A stretch of 64,000 bases of DNA, from positions 62,001 through 126,000 of the forward strand of contig CAVSMB010000009.1 in the NCBI GenBank assembly GCA_963728925.1. Direction: 5' to 3'. Source of the stretch: JBBPZA01 sp963728925 (GTDB lineage Bacteria > Actinomycetota > Thermoleophilia > Solirubrobacterales > Solirubrobacteraceae). Positions 49,160 through 58,314 of this stretch are shown here, in pieces; position 1 is the stretch's first letter, and the number at the start of each line of letters is the position of its first letter. The translations under genes were made by a program, and so were the position numbers. The notes beneath the pieces were generated by a model. It had not been told where the DNA came from. It saw only the letters and a program-made list of their open reading frames with translations, and ran no database searches.

Positions 49160-49421
49160 TCAAGGGGTCCGCGGCAACTTTCTCGTAGCTCCGACGGTCG
49201 CGGAGGGCCGCAGATCGCCTCCTGTGTGCTCGTTTCGGTCGCCGGTGGGAGCGAGCGGTCGGTTGTGGGCGCTCTATTTGCGCAGGCGGGGTCGCCGTCG
49301 ACGGCGGTCGGCGTCGTTAGGCGGCGTTAGGCTGCGTGTGGGCGCGAGCCGATGACGTGTCGAAGAGCAGGCGTCTGGGGCTCGCGAACCTGCCGCGCGA
49401 CTTGCCCTTCGAGGGCCTGAT
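49160..49421. other. Inter-element spacer
   Basis: This lies between the IS701 right end and the IS110 transposase stop. It includes near-tandem GGCGTTAGGC/GTTAGGCGGCGTTAGGCTG sequence around 49310-49335 and no convincing gene. Part of it should be the 3' end of the IS110 element. Confidence 0.3.
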
Positions 49422-50654
49422 CTATGCGCGCCCCGCTGTCACGCTCGCGCCCGTCTTCTTCGCTGCTGCCGCTTGCCAGTCCGTGACCGTCCGCCTGTAG
49501 GAGGCCTCGGCCTGCCGGGCGAGCTCGCGCTCGGCGCTGCGCATCTTCTGCCTCGTCGCCCAGGTCCCGGTGTTGGTGCCCTTCAGCGTCTGCCCGCCGG
49601 CGCGGATCTCGAGCAGGCGCAGCTTCTTGGCCGTCAGCGACGGCTGCTGGTGGGCGTAGTCCTCGCCCCGGCTGAGCAGGCACCAGAACAGCACGGCGAG
49701 CTTGCGCGCGCAGGCGACGACGGCGATCTTGTTGCCGCGCCGGGCGCGGATCCGCTCGTAGAAGGCGCGCAGCGGGCCGGGCTGCTGGACGACCGACCAG
49801 GCCGCCTCGACCAGCGCCCAGCGCGCCGCGGGCGAGCCCTGCTTTGAGATCCGCCCGCCCCTCGCCGGCGCGCTGCCGGACTGGTAGACGCGCGGATCAA
49901 GCCCGAGGTAGCCGACCAGCTTGCGCGACGTCGGGAAGCGGCGGATGTCGCCGATCGCGGCCAGGAACGTCGCCGCGCAGATCACGTTGACCCCCGGCAC
50001 GGTCATCAGCCGCCGCAGCTCCCGCGAGTCGAGCGCTTGGCGGGCGATCTGGCGCTCGACCGCGGCGATCTCGGCGTCGAGGAACTCGACGTGGCGCATG
50101 CAGGCCGCGACCGTCTCCGCCTCCTCGAGCGGCAGCTCGAGCCCTGCCAGCCACTCGCGCCCCTTGACGCCGAACAGGTCGGACAGCGGCGGGCGCCCCA
50201 CCAGCCGGCGCACCAGCACGGCGTGGATCTCGTTCTTGGAGCGCGACCGTGCGCGCACCAGCTGCTCGCGCCGCCCCAGCCGCCGGCGCAACACACGCGT
50301 CCACTCATCCGGCGACCAGACGGCGTCGAGCTCACCGGCCGCGAGCAGCCGCGCCAGCGTGCGCGCGTCAAGGCGGTCGGTCTTCGCCCGGGCCTGCCGG
50401 ATGCCGGTATCGGCGGGGCTGACGACGACGACCCGGGCGACGTGCGGCTCGAGGATGCGCGCAATCTCCCACGCGCCCCCCGTTACCTCCAGCGCCACCC
50501 GGTCCGTGCGCGCCAGACTCTGCGCGAACAGCTCCAACTGCTCCGGCGTCGTCGCGATCCGACCAGCGGAGCGCAGCGCGCCGCTCTCGACGATCGCCAC
50601 CTCGCAGAAATCGCGATGCACGTCCAACCCGATCGCTCTTCCGAGAGATCTCAC
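49422..50654 (-). CDS. IS110-family DEDD transposase
   Basis: A 410-aa recombinase. The N-terminal RuvC-like DEDD domain shows AIGLDVHRDF (first Asp), VALEVTGGAWEI (Glu) and AKTDRLDARTLARLL (Asp pair). The C-terminal Tnp domain has LMTVPGVNVICAATFLAAIGDIRRF and GGRISKQGSPAARWALVEAA. A GTG at 50654 with a purine-rich ribosome-binding site is the start; an ATG further out would add a 46-residue unrelated leader. IS110 enzymes use a guide RNA encoded in the element's noncoding end, and the 230 bp upstream is the place to look. Confidence 0.88.
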   Translation of the reverse strand: MRSLGRAIGLDVHRDFCEVAIVESGALRSAGRIATTPEQLELFAQSLARTDRVALEVTGGAWEIARILEPHVARVVVVSPADTGIRQARAKTDRLDARTLARLLAAGELDAVWSPDEWTRVLRRRLGRREQLVRARSRSKNEIHAVLVRRLVGRPPLSDLFGVKGREWLAGLELPLEEAETVAACMRHVEFLDAEIAAVERQIARQALDSRELRRLMTVPGVNVICAATFLAAIGDIRRFPTSRKLVGYLGLDPRVYQSGSAPARGGRISKQGSPAARWALVEAAWSVVQQPGPLRAFYERIRARRGNKIAVVACARKLAVLFWCLLSRGEDYAHQQPSLTAKKLRLLEIRAGGQTLKGTNTGTWATRQKMRSAERELARQAEASYRRTVTDWQAAAAKKTGASVTAGRA

Positions 50655-50890
50655 CCCGTCCCCCTCTATTCGTTGAACGAAATGAAGAACCAGCGGGCGA
50701 ACGACAACGACCGATACGTGCTCGCAGCACACCCGGGCAAGTCGCAGGGGCGGCCACCGAGAAAGCTCGAGCTCGAAGCTCATCGTCCACAAACGGCCTG
50801 CCCAACTACGTTCTCCGAGAAAGCCCCTGTCCCGGTCGACCGACCGTAGGGCCGGGCCCGGACAGCAACCTTCAAGGCGACAGTTTCATG
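50655..50890 (-). ncRNA. Candidate IS110 noncoding end / bridge-RNA region
   Basis: Upstream of the IS110 transposase there is no gene for about 235 bp. The segment contains a GTGCT-CGC-AGCAC hairpin (50718-50730), a direct repeat CCGAGAAAGC (near 50756 and 50817), and a GC-rich inverted segment near 50840-50865. IS110 elements of the IS621 type encode a structured guide RNA in this position. The assignment is by analogy only. Confidence 0.3.
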
Positions 50891-50985
50891 CCCCGAGGAC
50901 CGCTCGTCGCGGCGGTCCCGTCCGGGCGCTCGCTTCGCTGGGGCAGAGCGGGAGCGCGGTGGCGCTCCCGCTCGTGGGGGGACGA

Positions 50986-51686
50986 TCAGAGCCGCAGCCC
51001 GGCGCTGGCGGACATCATCGGCGCCCGGCGCATGTGGACGGCGGCGATGATTTCCTCGGGATCGATCCCTTGGAGGTAGATCGAGGTGGTGCCGAGGTTC
51101 GCGTGTTGAGCTGGCGCTGGATGATGTTCAGCGGCACGCCCTCCCGGGCCAGCTCGAGCGCGTGCGCGTGGCGCAGCTGGTGCGGCGCGAACCTGCGCCT
51201 GACCCCTGCTTGGGCGGCGAGTCGGCGGAACTCGGCGCGCACGGCGGCGCCCGACCACGGCCGTCCACGGGTCGGGCCGTCAATGATGCAGAACAGCGGT
51301 CCGACCGGAAGCTCGGCCCGTGCGCTCAGCCACGGCCGCAGCTGCTCCCAGCCCCACTCATCCATCCCGATCTCGCGTCGGCGGCCGCCCTTGCCGCTGC
51401 GGACCAGGATCGATCCGCGCCGGTGTTCGAGCTCGTGTTCGGCGAGTGCGAGCGCTTCCTGGATGCGCAGGCCGCCGCGCCACAAGACGACGATCATCGC
51501 TCGCGCGCGCCAGCCGCGCCGATCGTCGGGGGCGTGACGCATCACGGCGACGATCTCGTCCACCGTGGGCGGGTCGGCCGGGTAGCGCACGCCCTTGTTG
51601 CGCGGCGGGCGGCCGGCGTGATAGCCGGGCAGCGTCGCCGGCGAGCGACGCCGCCCCGCCGCGTCGAGGACTGACAAGGTGGTCAT
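50986..51686 (-). pseudogene. Short tyrosine recombinase with a 1-nt frameshift
   Basis: The frame from ATG 51686 (GAGGAGG ribosome-binding site) encodes a recombinase lacking the N-terminal SAM-like domain. It has GLRIQEALAL (first Arg), GKGGRRREIGM (Lys loop) and PHQLRHAHALELA (HxLR). At about 51108 the frame shifts: the expected QLQHANLGTTSIYLQG (second His and Tyr) continues only in another frame, down to 50986. Restoring one C in a CC pair re-creates a complete catalytic set. It is either recently inactivated or a sequencing error. Confidence 0.75.
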
Positions 51687-52042
51687 GAAGACCTCCTCGG
51701 ATCGGACAACAGGGTACGCCGCTGCCCTACATAACCGACGGCGCCGGGGCTACAGTCGCGCTGCGAGACCGAGTGTCGTTTCGAGTCAACCCCTCGCGCT
51801 CGACTCGCCTGTTTCGTCCCGGGCGGGCGTCTACAGCGACGGTCCGAACGTGCTCGCGCCCAGGCGGGCTGGGTTGCCTCGAGCGTTCGCGATCGCCCGA
51901 CCGGCACCCGAGATGCGATAGCGGGGGGCGATCTTCCAGGCCGCTCCTGCTCGTGCATGGGGGCACTCGTCGCTGGCGCCGACGACGCTACGAAGCGGCA
52001 TCACGTGGGGGGACTGCCGACGTGCGTCCATGGCGATTGGAC
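51687..52042. other. Intergenic stretch without a gene call
   Basis: No intact gene is seen. One plus-strand frame around 51930-51970 reads RPLLLVHGGT, reminiscent of an alpha/beta hydrolase oxyanion strand, but nothing beyond it matches. It is probably degenerate sequence between the recombinase and the SDR relic. Confidence 0.25.
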
Positions 52043-52787
52043 CTAGATGGCGGTGCGCCCACCGTCGGCGGCGACGGTCGTGCCGGTGACGTAGCTGGCG
52101 CGGTCGGAGACGAGGAACGCCACGACTTCGGCGATCTCCTCGGGTTGGGCGGCGCGATCGAGGGGAGTGGTGGCGCCGCGCTTCCGGATGAACTGCGGCC
52201 CGGACGGCGTGGGGGTGTACACGGGCCCCGGCGCGACGGCGTTGACGCGAACGCCGCGCCGCCTAGTTCGGCGGCCCATGCGCGGGTCATCGCCTCGAGG
52301 GCGGCCTTGGTCGCGCCGTACGCGGCACCGCCGGGCATGCCGATGTCGCCGGCCATCGAGCTGATCGAGACGATCGCGCCGCGGCCGCGTGCGGCCATCT
52401 TCGGGGCGAGCGTGGCCACGAGGACGAACGGCGCGCGGACGTTGCCGTCGAACATCTTGTCGTAGCCGTCGAGGGTGAGCGCACCGGTGGGGCCCACAGC
52501 GAGATGCCGGCGTTGTTGACCAGGATGTCGACGTCGCCGGCCGCGTCCGCGAGGCGTTGCGCGTCGGCGGTGACGGTGAGGTCGGCGGCGAGAAACCGCG
52601 CGCGGCCGCCCGCGTCGACGATGGCTTGGACCACCTCGGCGCCGCGCTCGGCGTCGCGGCCGTGGATGAGGACGTCGGCGCCGTACGCGGCCAGCGCGAT
52701 GGCGACGGCTCGCCCGATGCCGGAAGTGGCGCCGGTGACGAGGGCGGTGCGGCCCTGGAGGTCGTACAGGGTGTCGGTGGAAGTCAT
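52043..52787 (-). pseudogene. Short-chain dehydrogenase with two frameshifts
   Basis: The frame from ATG 52787 gives GRTALVTGATSGIGRAVAIAL, DLTVTADAQRLA and ILVNNAGISLW. Near 52494 the frame changes to GPTGALTLDGYDKMFDGNVRAPFVLVATLAPKMAARG, SISSMAGDIGMP and the catalytic YGATKAALEAM. Near 52258 it changes again to GVRVNAVAPGPVYTP and the closing ASYVTGTTVAADGGRTAI. Each junction is repaired by one extra base (G3 to G4, C to CC). All SDR catalytic residues are otherwise present. Confidence 0.8.
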
Positions 52788-52923
52788 GCCGGCACGGTGC
52801 CACGCACGCACGCGCCGTCCATCATCGAAATGGCCGACGTCGGACGCTGTACGTGCGAAGATCTTCCAACGACCTCGGCGTCCTCGCAGATGCGGTGCTC
52901 GCCGCGATGATCATGAGGGTCCG

Positions 52924-53937
52924 TTGCTCGTCGAGCTCGCGGTGATCCTGGCGCTTGTCGTGGCGCTGGTCGCGGCGCGGGCGGCGTTCACCGCCCGGGC
53001 GCAGCTCCCCGCCGCTCCCCGGCCGCAGGACGCGGTCGTCTTCTGGAACCCCAAGTCCGGCGGCGGGAAGGCCGAGCAGGCGAACCTGGACGAGGAGGCA
53101 CGCCGGCGGGGTATCGAGCCGGTGAAGCTCAACCTGGGCGACGACCTCAGGGCCCTCGTCCAGGATGCGGTCGCACGTGGCGCCGACGCCCTCGCCGCGG
53201 CGGGCGGCGACGGAACACAGGCGATCGTCGCGGACATCGCGGCCGAACACGGGCTGCCGTATGCGTGCATCCCGGCCGGCACGCGCAACCACTTCGCGCT
53301 GGACCTCGGCGTCGATCGCGACGATGTGGTCGACGCGCTGGACGCCCTGGTCGACGGGCGCGAGCGCCGCGTCGACCTGGCCGAGGTCAACGGCAGCGTG
53401 TTCGTGAACAACGTCTCTCTGGGCATCTACGCGCAGGCCGTTCAGCGCGAGGGCTACCGGGAGGCCAAGCTGCGCACGATCGCCAGGACGGTGCCGGACA
53501 CGCTCGGCCCGGACGGCACGCCGCTCGATCTGCGCTGGGAGGACCCGGACGGGCGGGAGCACACCTCCGGCGCCGTGATCCTCGTCTCCAACAACCCCTA
53601 CCGGCTGCGCGCCGTCGGCGCCGGGTCGCGACCGCGGATGGATACCGGCGCGCTCGGCGTCGCCGTGTTCGAGCCCGGGCAGGGGCGCGGCCACCGGCCG
53701 GTGCTGCAGTGGGCGGTCCCCGAGTTCGAGGTGCGCTCCGGCACGCCGGTCGCAGCCGGCCTCGACGGCGAAGCCGTGACCCTGGAGGCCCCGGTGCGCT
53801 TCACGAGCAGACCGGTAGCGCTCACGGTGCGGATCGCGCCCCACCACCCCGGCGCCTCGCCCTCGGCGGGCCTCCCCGACTCGCCCGCGGATGCGCTGCG
53901 CCGGCTGCTAGGGCTGGCCGCGGGCCGGAAGGGCTGA
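52924..53937 (+). CDS. Diacylglycerol/sphingosine-kinase-like lipid kinase
   Basis: A 337-aa protein of the DAGK catalytic family (YegS/DgkB-like). It has one N-terminal transmembrane helix (ELAVILALVVALVAARAAF), then VFWNPKSGGGKAEQ near residue 38, the ATP-binding GGDGTQAIVADIA near 95, PAGTRNHFALDLG near 118 and FVNNVSLGIYA near 160. The usual GT(G/R)ND-FA pattern is present as GTRNHFA. A TTG at 52924 with GAGGG upstream is the start; no ATG is available. Its stop overlaps the SulP start (TGATG), so the two are coupled. Confidence 0.85.
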   Translation: MLVELAVILALVVALVAARAAFTARAQLPAAPRPQDAVVFWNPKSGGGKAEQANLDEEARRRGIEPVKLNLGDDLRALVQDAVARGADALAAAGGDGTQAIVADIAAEHGLPYACIPAGTRNHFALDLGVDRDDVVDALDALVDGRERRVDLAEVNGSVFVNNVSLGIYAQAVQREGYREAKLRTIARTVPDTLGPDGTPLDLRWEDPDGREHTSGAVILVSNNPYRLRAVGAGSRPRMDTGALGVAVFEPGQGRGHRPVLQWAVPEFEVRSGTPVAAGLDGEAVTLEAPVRFTSRPVALTVRIAPHHPGASPSAGLPDSPADALRRLLGLAAGRKG

Positions 53938-55643
53938 TGCCCGCCAGCGGGCGGGTCGAGCGGTGGGCGCCGGGCGTGCGCGCCGCCCACAGCTACGACC
54001 GATCGTGGCTGCGCTCCGACCTCGTCGCAGGCGTCGTCCTCGCGGCGATCCTCGTCCCACAGGGCATGGCGTACGCCGAGCTCGCAGGACTCCCCGCCGT
54101 CACCGGCCTGTACACGACGATCGCCTGCCTGATCGGCTACGCGCTGTTCGGGCCCTCGCGCGTGCTGGTGCTCGGCCCGGACTCGTCGATCTCGCCGCTG
54201 ATCTTCGCCGCGATCACGCCGCTGCTCATCTCGGGCGGAGATCCCGGCACAGCGATCGCGCTCGCCGGGATGCTCGCCATCCTCGTCGGGCTCGTCGAGA
54301 TCGGCCTCGGGGTCGGGAAGCTCGGCTTCGTCGCCGACCTCCTCTCCAAGGAGGTGCAGATCGGCTACATGAACGGCCTGGCGATCACGATCATCGTTGG
54401 GCAACTGCCCAAGCTCTTCGGGTTCTCGACCGACGCCGGCGGCTTCCTCGATGAGATCAAGAAGTTCGTCGAGGGCCTGGACCAGACCAACACCACGACC
54501 CTGCTCGTCGGGGTCGGCGTGCTGGTCGTCCTGCTCGTCCTGCCACGACTGACCACCCGGGTGCCCGCCGTGCTGGTGGCCGTCGTCGGCGTCACGGCGA
54601 TCTCGGCCGCGCTGGACCTCTCAGCCGAGGGCGTCGCCACGGTCGGAGCGCTGCCGCAGGGGGTCCCGAGCCCGAGCCTTCCCTGGACCCAGGCGAGCGA
54701 CGTCGTGCCGCTGCTCGTCGCCGCGCTGGGCATCACGCTCGTCTCGCTGACCGACACGATCGCCACGTCGGCGAGCTTCGCGGCCCGGCGCGGCGACGAC
54801 GTCGATGCCGACCAGGAGATGGTCGGCATCGGCGCGGCCAACATCGCCGCCGGGTTCTTCCAGGGCTTCGCCATCTCCACCAGCGGCTCGCGCACCGCAG
54901 TCGCCGAACAGTCCGGCGCGCGGAGCCAGCTCACCGGCGTCGTCGGCGCCGCGCTCGTCGCCGTCCTGCTGCTGTTCCTCAACTCGCTGCTCGCCGACCT
55001 GCCGCAGACAGCCCTCGCGGCGGTGGTCGTCGTCGCCGCACTGTCGCTGATGGACATCAAGGTGCTGGCCAACGTCTGGGATGTGCGCCGCAGCGCAGTG
55101 GTCATCTCCCTGGTGGCGAGCGCCGGCGTCATCTTCCTCGGCGTGCTCCAGGGCATCCTCGTCGCCGTCGCCCTGGCCATCCTGCTGTTCTTCCGCCGCA
55201 ACTGGTGGCCGCACGGCGAGGTCCTCGGCATGAGCGACGACGTCGAGGGCTGGCACAGCGTCGACCAGTACCCGTCGGCCCGGCAGGTTCCCGGTATCGT
55301 CGTCTACCGCTGGGAGGCGCCGCTGTTCTTCGCGAACGCCGGCATCTTCCGGTCGCAGGTCCGGGACCTCGTCCGCGATCGCCAGCCGCGCTTTATCGTC
55401 CTGCAGTGCGAGGCGATCACCGACGTGGACGTCACCGCCGCGGCGATGCTCCGGCAGCTCGACACCGAGCTCAACGCCGCCGGCGTCCACCTCGCGTTCG
55501 CCGAGCTCCGAGACCGCCTACAGGATCTCGTCGTCCGGTACGGCCTCCTCGAAACGCTCGACGCCGAGCACTTCTATCGGTCGCTCGACACCGCCATCGC
55601 CGCGATCGAGCAGAAAGGTCAGCCGGGGCCCACAAAGCCGTAG
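53937..55643 (+). CDS. SulP-family anion transporter with STAS domain
   Basis: A 568-aa membrane transporter. The SulP signature region is present near residues 38-70 (AAILVPQGMAYAELAGLPAVTGLYTT), and about ten to twelve hydrophobic segments follow, including FFQGFAISTSGSRTAVAEQSGARSQL near 310. A cytoplasmic STAS domain occupies roughly residues 450-560 (IVVYRWEAPLFFANAGIFRSQV...VLQCEAITDVDVTAAAML). Substrates in the family are sulfate, bicarbonate or dicarboxylates and cannot be decided here. The ATG overlaps the DAGK stop; the coupling of a lipid kinase with SulP is unusual. Confidence 0.93.
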   Translation: MPASGRVERWAPGVRAAHSYDRSWLRSDLVAGVVLAAILVPQGMAYAELAGLPAVTGLYTTIACLIGYALFGPSRVLVLGPDSSISPLIFAAITPLLISGGDPGTAIALAGMLAILVGLVEIGLGVGKLGFVADLLSKEVQIGYMNGLAITIIVGQLPKLFGFSTDAGGFLDEIKKFVEGLDQTNTTTLLVGVGVLVVLLVLPRLTTRVPAVLVAVVGVTAISAALDLSAEGVATVGALPQGVPSPSLPWTQASDVVPLLVAALGITLVSLTDTIATSASFAARRGDDVDADQEMVGIGAANIAAGFFQGFAISTSGSRTAVAEQSGARSQLTGVVGAALVAVLLLFLNSLLADLPQTALAAVVVVAALSLMDIKVLANVWDVRRSAVVISLVASAGVIFLGVLQGILVAVALAILLFFRRNWWPHGEVLGMSDDVEGWHSVDQYPSARQVPGIVVYRWEAPLFFANAGIFRSQVRDLVRDRQPRFIVLQCEAITDVDVTAAAMLRQLDTELNAAGVHLAFAELRDRLQDLVVRYGLLETLDAEHFYRSLDTAIAAIEQKGQPGPTKP

Positions 55644-55708
55644 CACAGCGACCGCTACCGGCCCGACTGTCCCAATCACTATCCCAAGGCGCCCCCCGAA
55701 CACCGCTA

Positions 55709-56898
55709 GTGGTTCGTCCTGCAATTTTGTTGTCTTGTGTAGGTGGTTCGCTGGGTGGCCGGAAGTCTTTGCCGACGTGTTCGGCGAGGATGGAGGTCTG
55801 CGATGGGCGTGGTGCGGCGGATCGAGCTGTCGGTGGGGGACCGCGAGGAGCTGGTGGGCGTCGTGCGCGCGGCGAGTTCTGAGGTGCGGATGGTCGAGCG
55901 CGCGCGGATCGTGGTGTGCGCCGGCGAGGGCCTGAAGGGCGAGGAGATCGCCCGGCGGGTGGGGTGCTCGAAGCCGACGGTGGTCAAGTGGCGCGGGCGC
56001 TACGCGCGAGCGGGGATCGACGGGCTGCGCGACGCGCCGCGTCCGGGGCCGCCGCTGACGCACGGCCCCGAGACCAGGGCGCTGCTGATCGCCAAGGCAT
56101 GCACCCGCCCGCCGGCCACGCCGGAGGGCGCGCGCCAAGAGCGCTGGACCTATGAGCAGCTCGGGGCGGCGGTCGGGATGTCGGGCTCCCAGGCGCACGT
56201 GATCCTTCAGCGCGCGGCGATCAAGCCGCACCTGACCGAGTACTGGATCATGAGCGACTTCTCCCAGCCCGAGTTCGAGGAGCGCTGCGCGGCGGTCTGC
56301 GGGCTCTACGTCGACCCGCCCACCAACGTGCTGGTCGTCTCGATCGACGAGAAGACCGGCATCCAGGCCAAGGCGCCGACCAAGCTCGACACGCCCGCGG
56401 GCCCCGAGCGGCCGGCGCGGCGCGAGCACGAGTACACGCGCAACGGCACGCAGTGCCTGTTCGCGGCGCTGAAGGTCCACGTCGGCGAGGTGCTGGCGAT
56501 GGCCTCCAAGACCCGCAACCGCTTTGACCTGATCCGCTTCCTTGACCAGCTCGACTCAGATCAGAGCTGCCCGCCGTGGAGGGCCAGCAGATCGTCGCGA
56601 TCAGCGACAACCTCTCCACCCGTGGCACCCAGGAGGTCCAGGACTGGCTCAAGGCGCACCCGCGCTGGAGCTTTCAGTTCACGCCGACCCACGCCTCCTG
56701 GCTCAACCAGGTCGAGATCTTCTTCTCGATCCTCTACCGGCGCCTGCTCAAGCACGGCATCTTCACCAGCGAGACTGACCTCGCCGAGCAGATGCTCGCC
56801 TTCATCGAGACCTACAACCAGACCGCCAAGCCGTTCAAGTGGACCTACGCCGGAAAGGTCCTCGAAGCATGAATCAACGAATCAGCAGGACGAACCAC
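55709..56898 (+). mobile_element. IS630-family element with TA target duplication
   Basis: TA at 55707-55708 and 56899-56900 flanks inverted ends beginning GTGGTTCGTCCTGC (14 of 14 match, then partly matching). Length is 1190 bp. This is the IS630/Tc1 pattern. The transposase inside is frameshifted by a 5-bp tandem duplication. Confidence 0.9.
55803..56872 (+). pseudogene. IS630-family transposase, frameshifted
   Basis: The N-terminal HTH (EEIARRVGCSKPTVVKWRGRY near residue 47) and the first Asp region (VLVVSIDEKTGIQA near 178) read in one frame to about 56555. TCAGA is then duplicated in tandem (56556-56565). Removing one copy restores LDSELPAVEGQQIVAISDNLSTRG and continues through THASWLNQVEIFFSILYRR (the D/E motif) to VLEA at 56872. 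The duplication is the only defect. IS630 elements with programmed frameshifts use slippery A-runs, which are absent here. Confidence 0.85.
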
Positions 56899-56940
56899 TA
56901 GATCCAGCGTTCATGGGGCATCCGGCACATCCTGTGCCGT

Positions 56941-56998
56941 GCTCGAAGACCGTTGATCGGGTAACCCCCGATCCAGGGTTCGAATCTCTCCCCCGCCG
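56941..56998 (+). tRNA. 3' half of a tRNA-Ser(CGA) gene (attachment-site remnant)
   Basis: The segment begins in an anticodon loop containing CGA (CTCGAAG followed by ACCGT). It continues with a long serine-type variable arm (GATCGGG...CCCGATC), a T arm GGGTTCGAAT and an acceptor-like CCCCCGCC. The matching 5' anticodon-stem strand and the 5' acceptor are not present, and the T stem has a mismatch (CAGGG against CTCTC). Such duplicates, starting at the anticodon loop, are typical attachment sites. Its orientation places the element to the left, so it marks the right edge of the island. Confidence 0.6.
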
Positions 56999-57169
56999 CT
57001 GAGCGTCTTGAGAGGCCCGCCCGCGCGGGCCCCTCACGTTGGATGCTCCGACTTCGTCTGCGGCCGGCGACCGCTCACACAGCCTCTCCCGTGTAGGTGT
57101 GCATGATGGCGTCGGGGTCCAGGCCGGTCGCCTGCGCGTCGGCGGTGACATAGGAGCGGCGGGTGTCGG

Positions 57170-57862
57170 TCAGCCCGCCGCGGCGGTGATGCCCTGCACG
57201 ATCAGGCTGAAGCCGACCGCGCCAACGACCCAGCCCATGACCCGCATGCCGTTGGCGTTGAGCCGGGTCGCAAAGCTGGCCACCCGCTTGGCCGTCTCCT
57301 CGGGTTGCAGCAGATACCCGACGAGCGGCACCTCGACCAGCAGGAACATGATCGCGTTGAACAGCACGATCAGAAAGAGCTGCTCGGCGGTGCTGTAACC
57401 GCCGCTTGACATGTCACCGAGTGCGAGCAGGTAGAACGGTCCCGGCAGGTTGATCGCAGCGCCAACGACAAACGCGATGCGCGCGTTGGCACGGTCGAGA
57501 TGGCGCCCGGCCCACGAAGGCCCCTGTCCGTGCTCGCGTCGGCGCGGGCGACGGCTGCGCCAGCGATCCAGCAGCGCGGCGCCGCGCGTTGACGCCATCA
57601 GCCAGGCGAGCAGCAGTGAGCCCAGGCCCGCCGCGATCGAGGTGCCGGGACTCGGGCTCGACGCGGTGCTGCTGAGCACCGAGTCACCGTCATTGAAGGC
57701 ACCCAGGACGAAGATCCCCGAGCTGACGCTCGCGATCAGCCCACCCACGTAGAACGCCGTGAGCAGCCTTCGGGGCGCGGGCCGCGAGATCATGATCGCC
57801 ACGCACGCGATCAGCGTCGGGAAGACCGCCGCCACAAACGCAAGAAGAACGATGTGACCCAT
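57170..57862 (-). CDS. GAP/Sap-family (LysE-like) membrane protein
   Basis: A 230-aa integral membrane protein with about six transmembrane helices. It has the GAP (peptidoglycolipid addressing) layout: MGHIVLLAFVAAVFPTLIACVAIMISRPAPRRLLTAFYVGGLIASVSSGI at the N-terminus, a charged cytoplasmic loop (RWRSRRPRRREHGQG) near residue 107, FVVGAAINLPGPFYLLALGDM near 135, and a C-terminal GWVVGAVGFSLIVQGI. Family members in mycobacteria are linked to glycopeptidolipid export. The ATG at 57862 is preceded by two in-frame GTGs. It lies just outside the tRNA-Ser edge. Confidence 0.82.
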   Translation of the reverse strand: MGHIVLLAFVAAVFPTLIACVAIMISRPAPRRLLTAFYVGGLIASVSSGIFVLGAFNDGDSVLSSTASSPSPGTSIAAGLGSLLLAWLMASTRGAALLDRWRSRRPRRREHGQGPSWAGRHLDRANARIAFVVGAAINLPGPFYLLALGDMSSGGYSTAEQLFLIVLFNAIMFLLVEVPLVGYLLQPEETAKRVASFATRLNANGMRVMGWVVGAVGFSLIVQGITAAAG

Positions 57863-57909
57863 CACCACACATCCTCACCGACGCAGCGGCCACGACGACC
57901 CTGAACGCC

Positions 57910-58040
57910 CAGCACCCACGCCCAGGTTCGCCGCGTGATCCAATCCGGCGATCCGGGTGCGGCGCACGCCAAGCATTCCTCGCTGGTCACCGCGTGCAGG
58001 TCGTCGAGCACGACGACCAACTCGCGCAGCAGCGCGGCGG
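57910..58040 (-). pseudogene. LuxR/MalT-type ATPase fragment
   Basis: One minus-strand frame reads LLRELVVVLDDLHAVTSEECLA, the Walker B region of large LuxR-family ATPases (VVLVLDDLH..TDPECL). The neighbouring sequence changes frame and no further domains follow. It looks like the residue of a deleted regulator gene upstream of the GAP-family gene. Confidence 0.4.
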
Positions 58041-58185
58041 CCGTCCAGGAACTCGTCGACCGCTGCGTCGACGGGGCTGCCCGCCACGCCGAGCCGTCGC
58101 AGCGCACCCCGCCCTAGTTTCGCAGCACGAGTCCCTCGCGGCCACCCGCGCGGCCCGGAGCGGCCGTCGGGCGTTGGCGTTGCGA

Positions 58186-58314
58186 TCACAGACGGAAGCG
58201 CACGCTTCGCCGTAGCCGGACCGTTACGAGGACCCCCTCGGCCGCGGACGAGACGCCGATGACCGACGCCCCGGGCATGCAGAGCATCCGATTGAATGCG
58301 GTGGTGACGCGCAC
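58186..58314 (-). pseudogene. ISL3-family transposase N-terminal fragment
   Basis: From GTG 58314 (preceded by AGGAGGAC) a 42-codon ORF reads VRVTTAFNRMLCMPGASVIGV, then AEGVLVTVRLRR before a TGA at 58186. This matches the start of ISL3 transposases (M.V.TAF.R.L.LPG..V..V.F....V.V.V.LRRRR..C). The zinc finger and the catalytic domain are missing. Confidence 0.55.

Noticed and set aside
51930..51970. An alpha/beta-hydrolase-like RPLLLVHGGT stretch
   Set aside because: Only about ten residues fit; the flanks do not match any hydrolase motif.
56540..56580. Programmed ribosomal frameshifting in the IS630 transposase
   Set aside because: There is no slippery sequence; a 5-bp tandem duplication explains the frame change.
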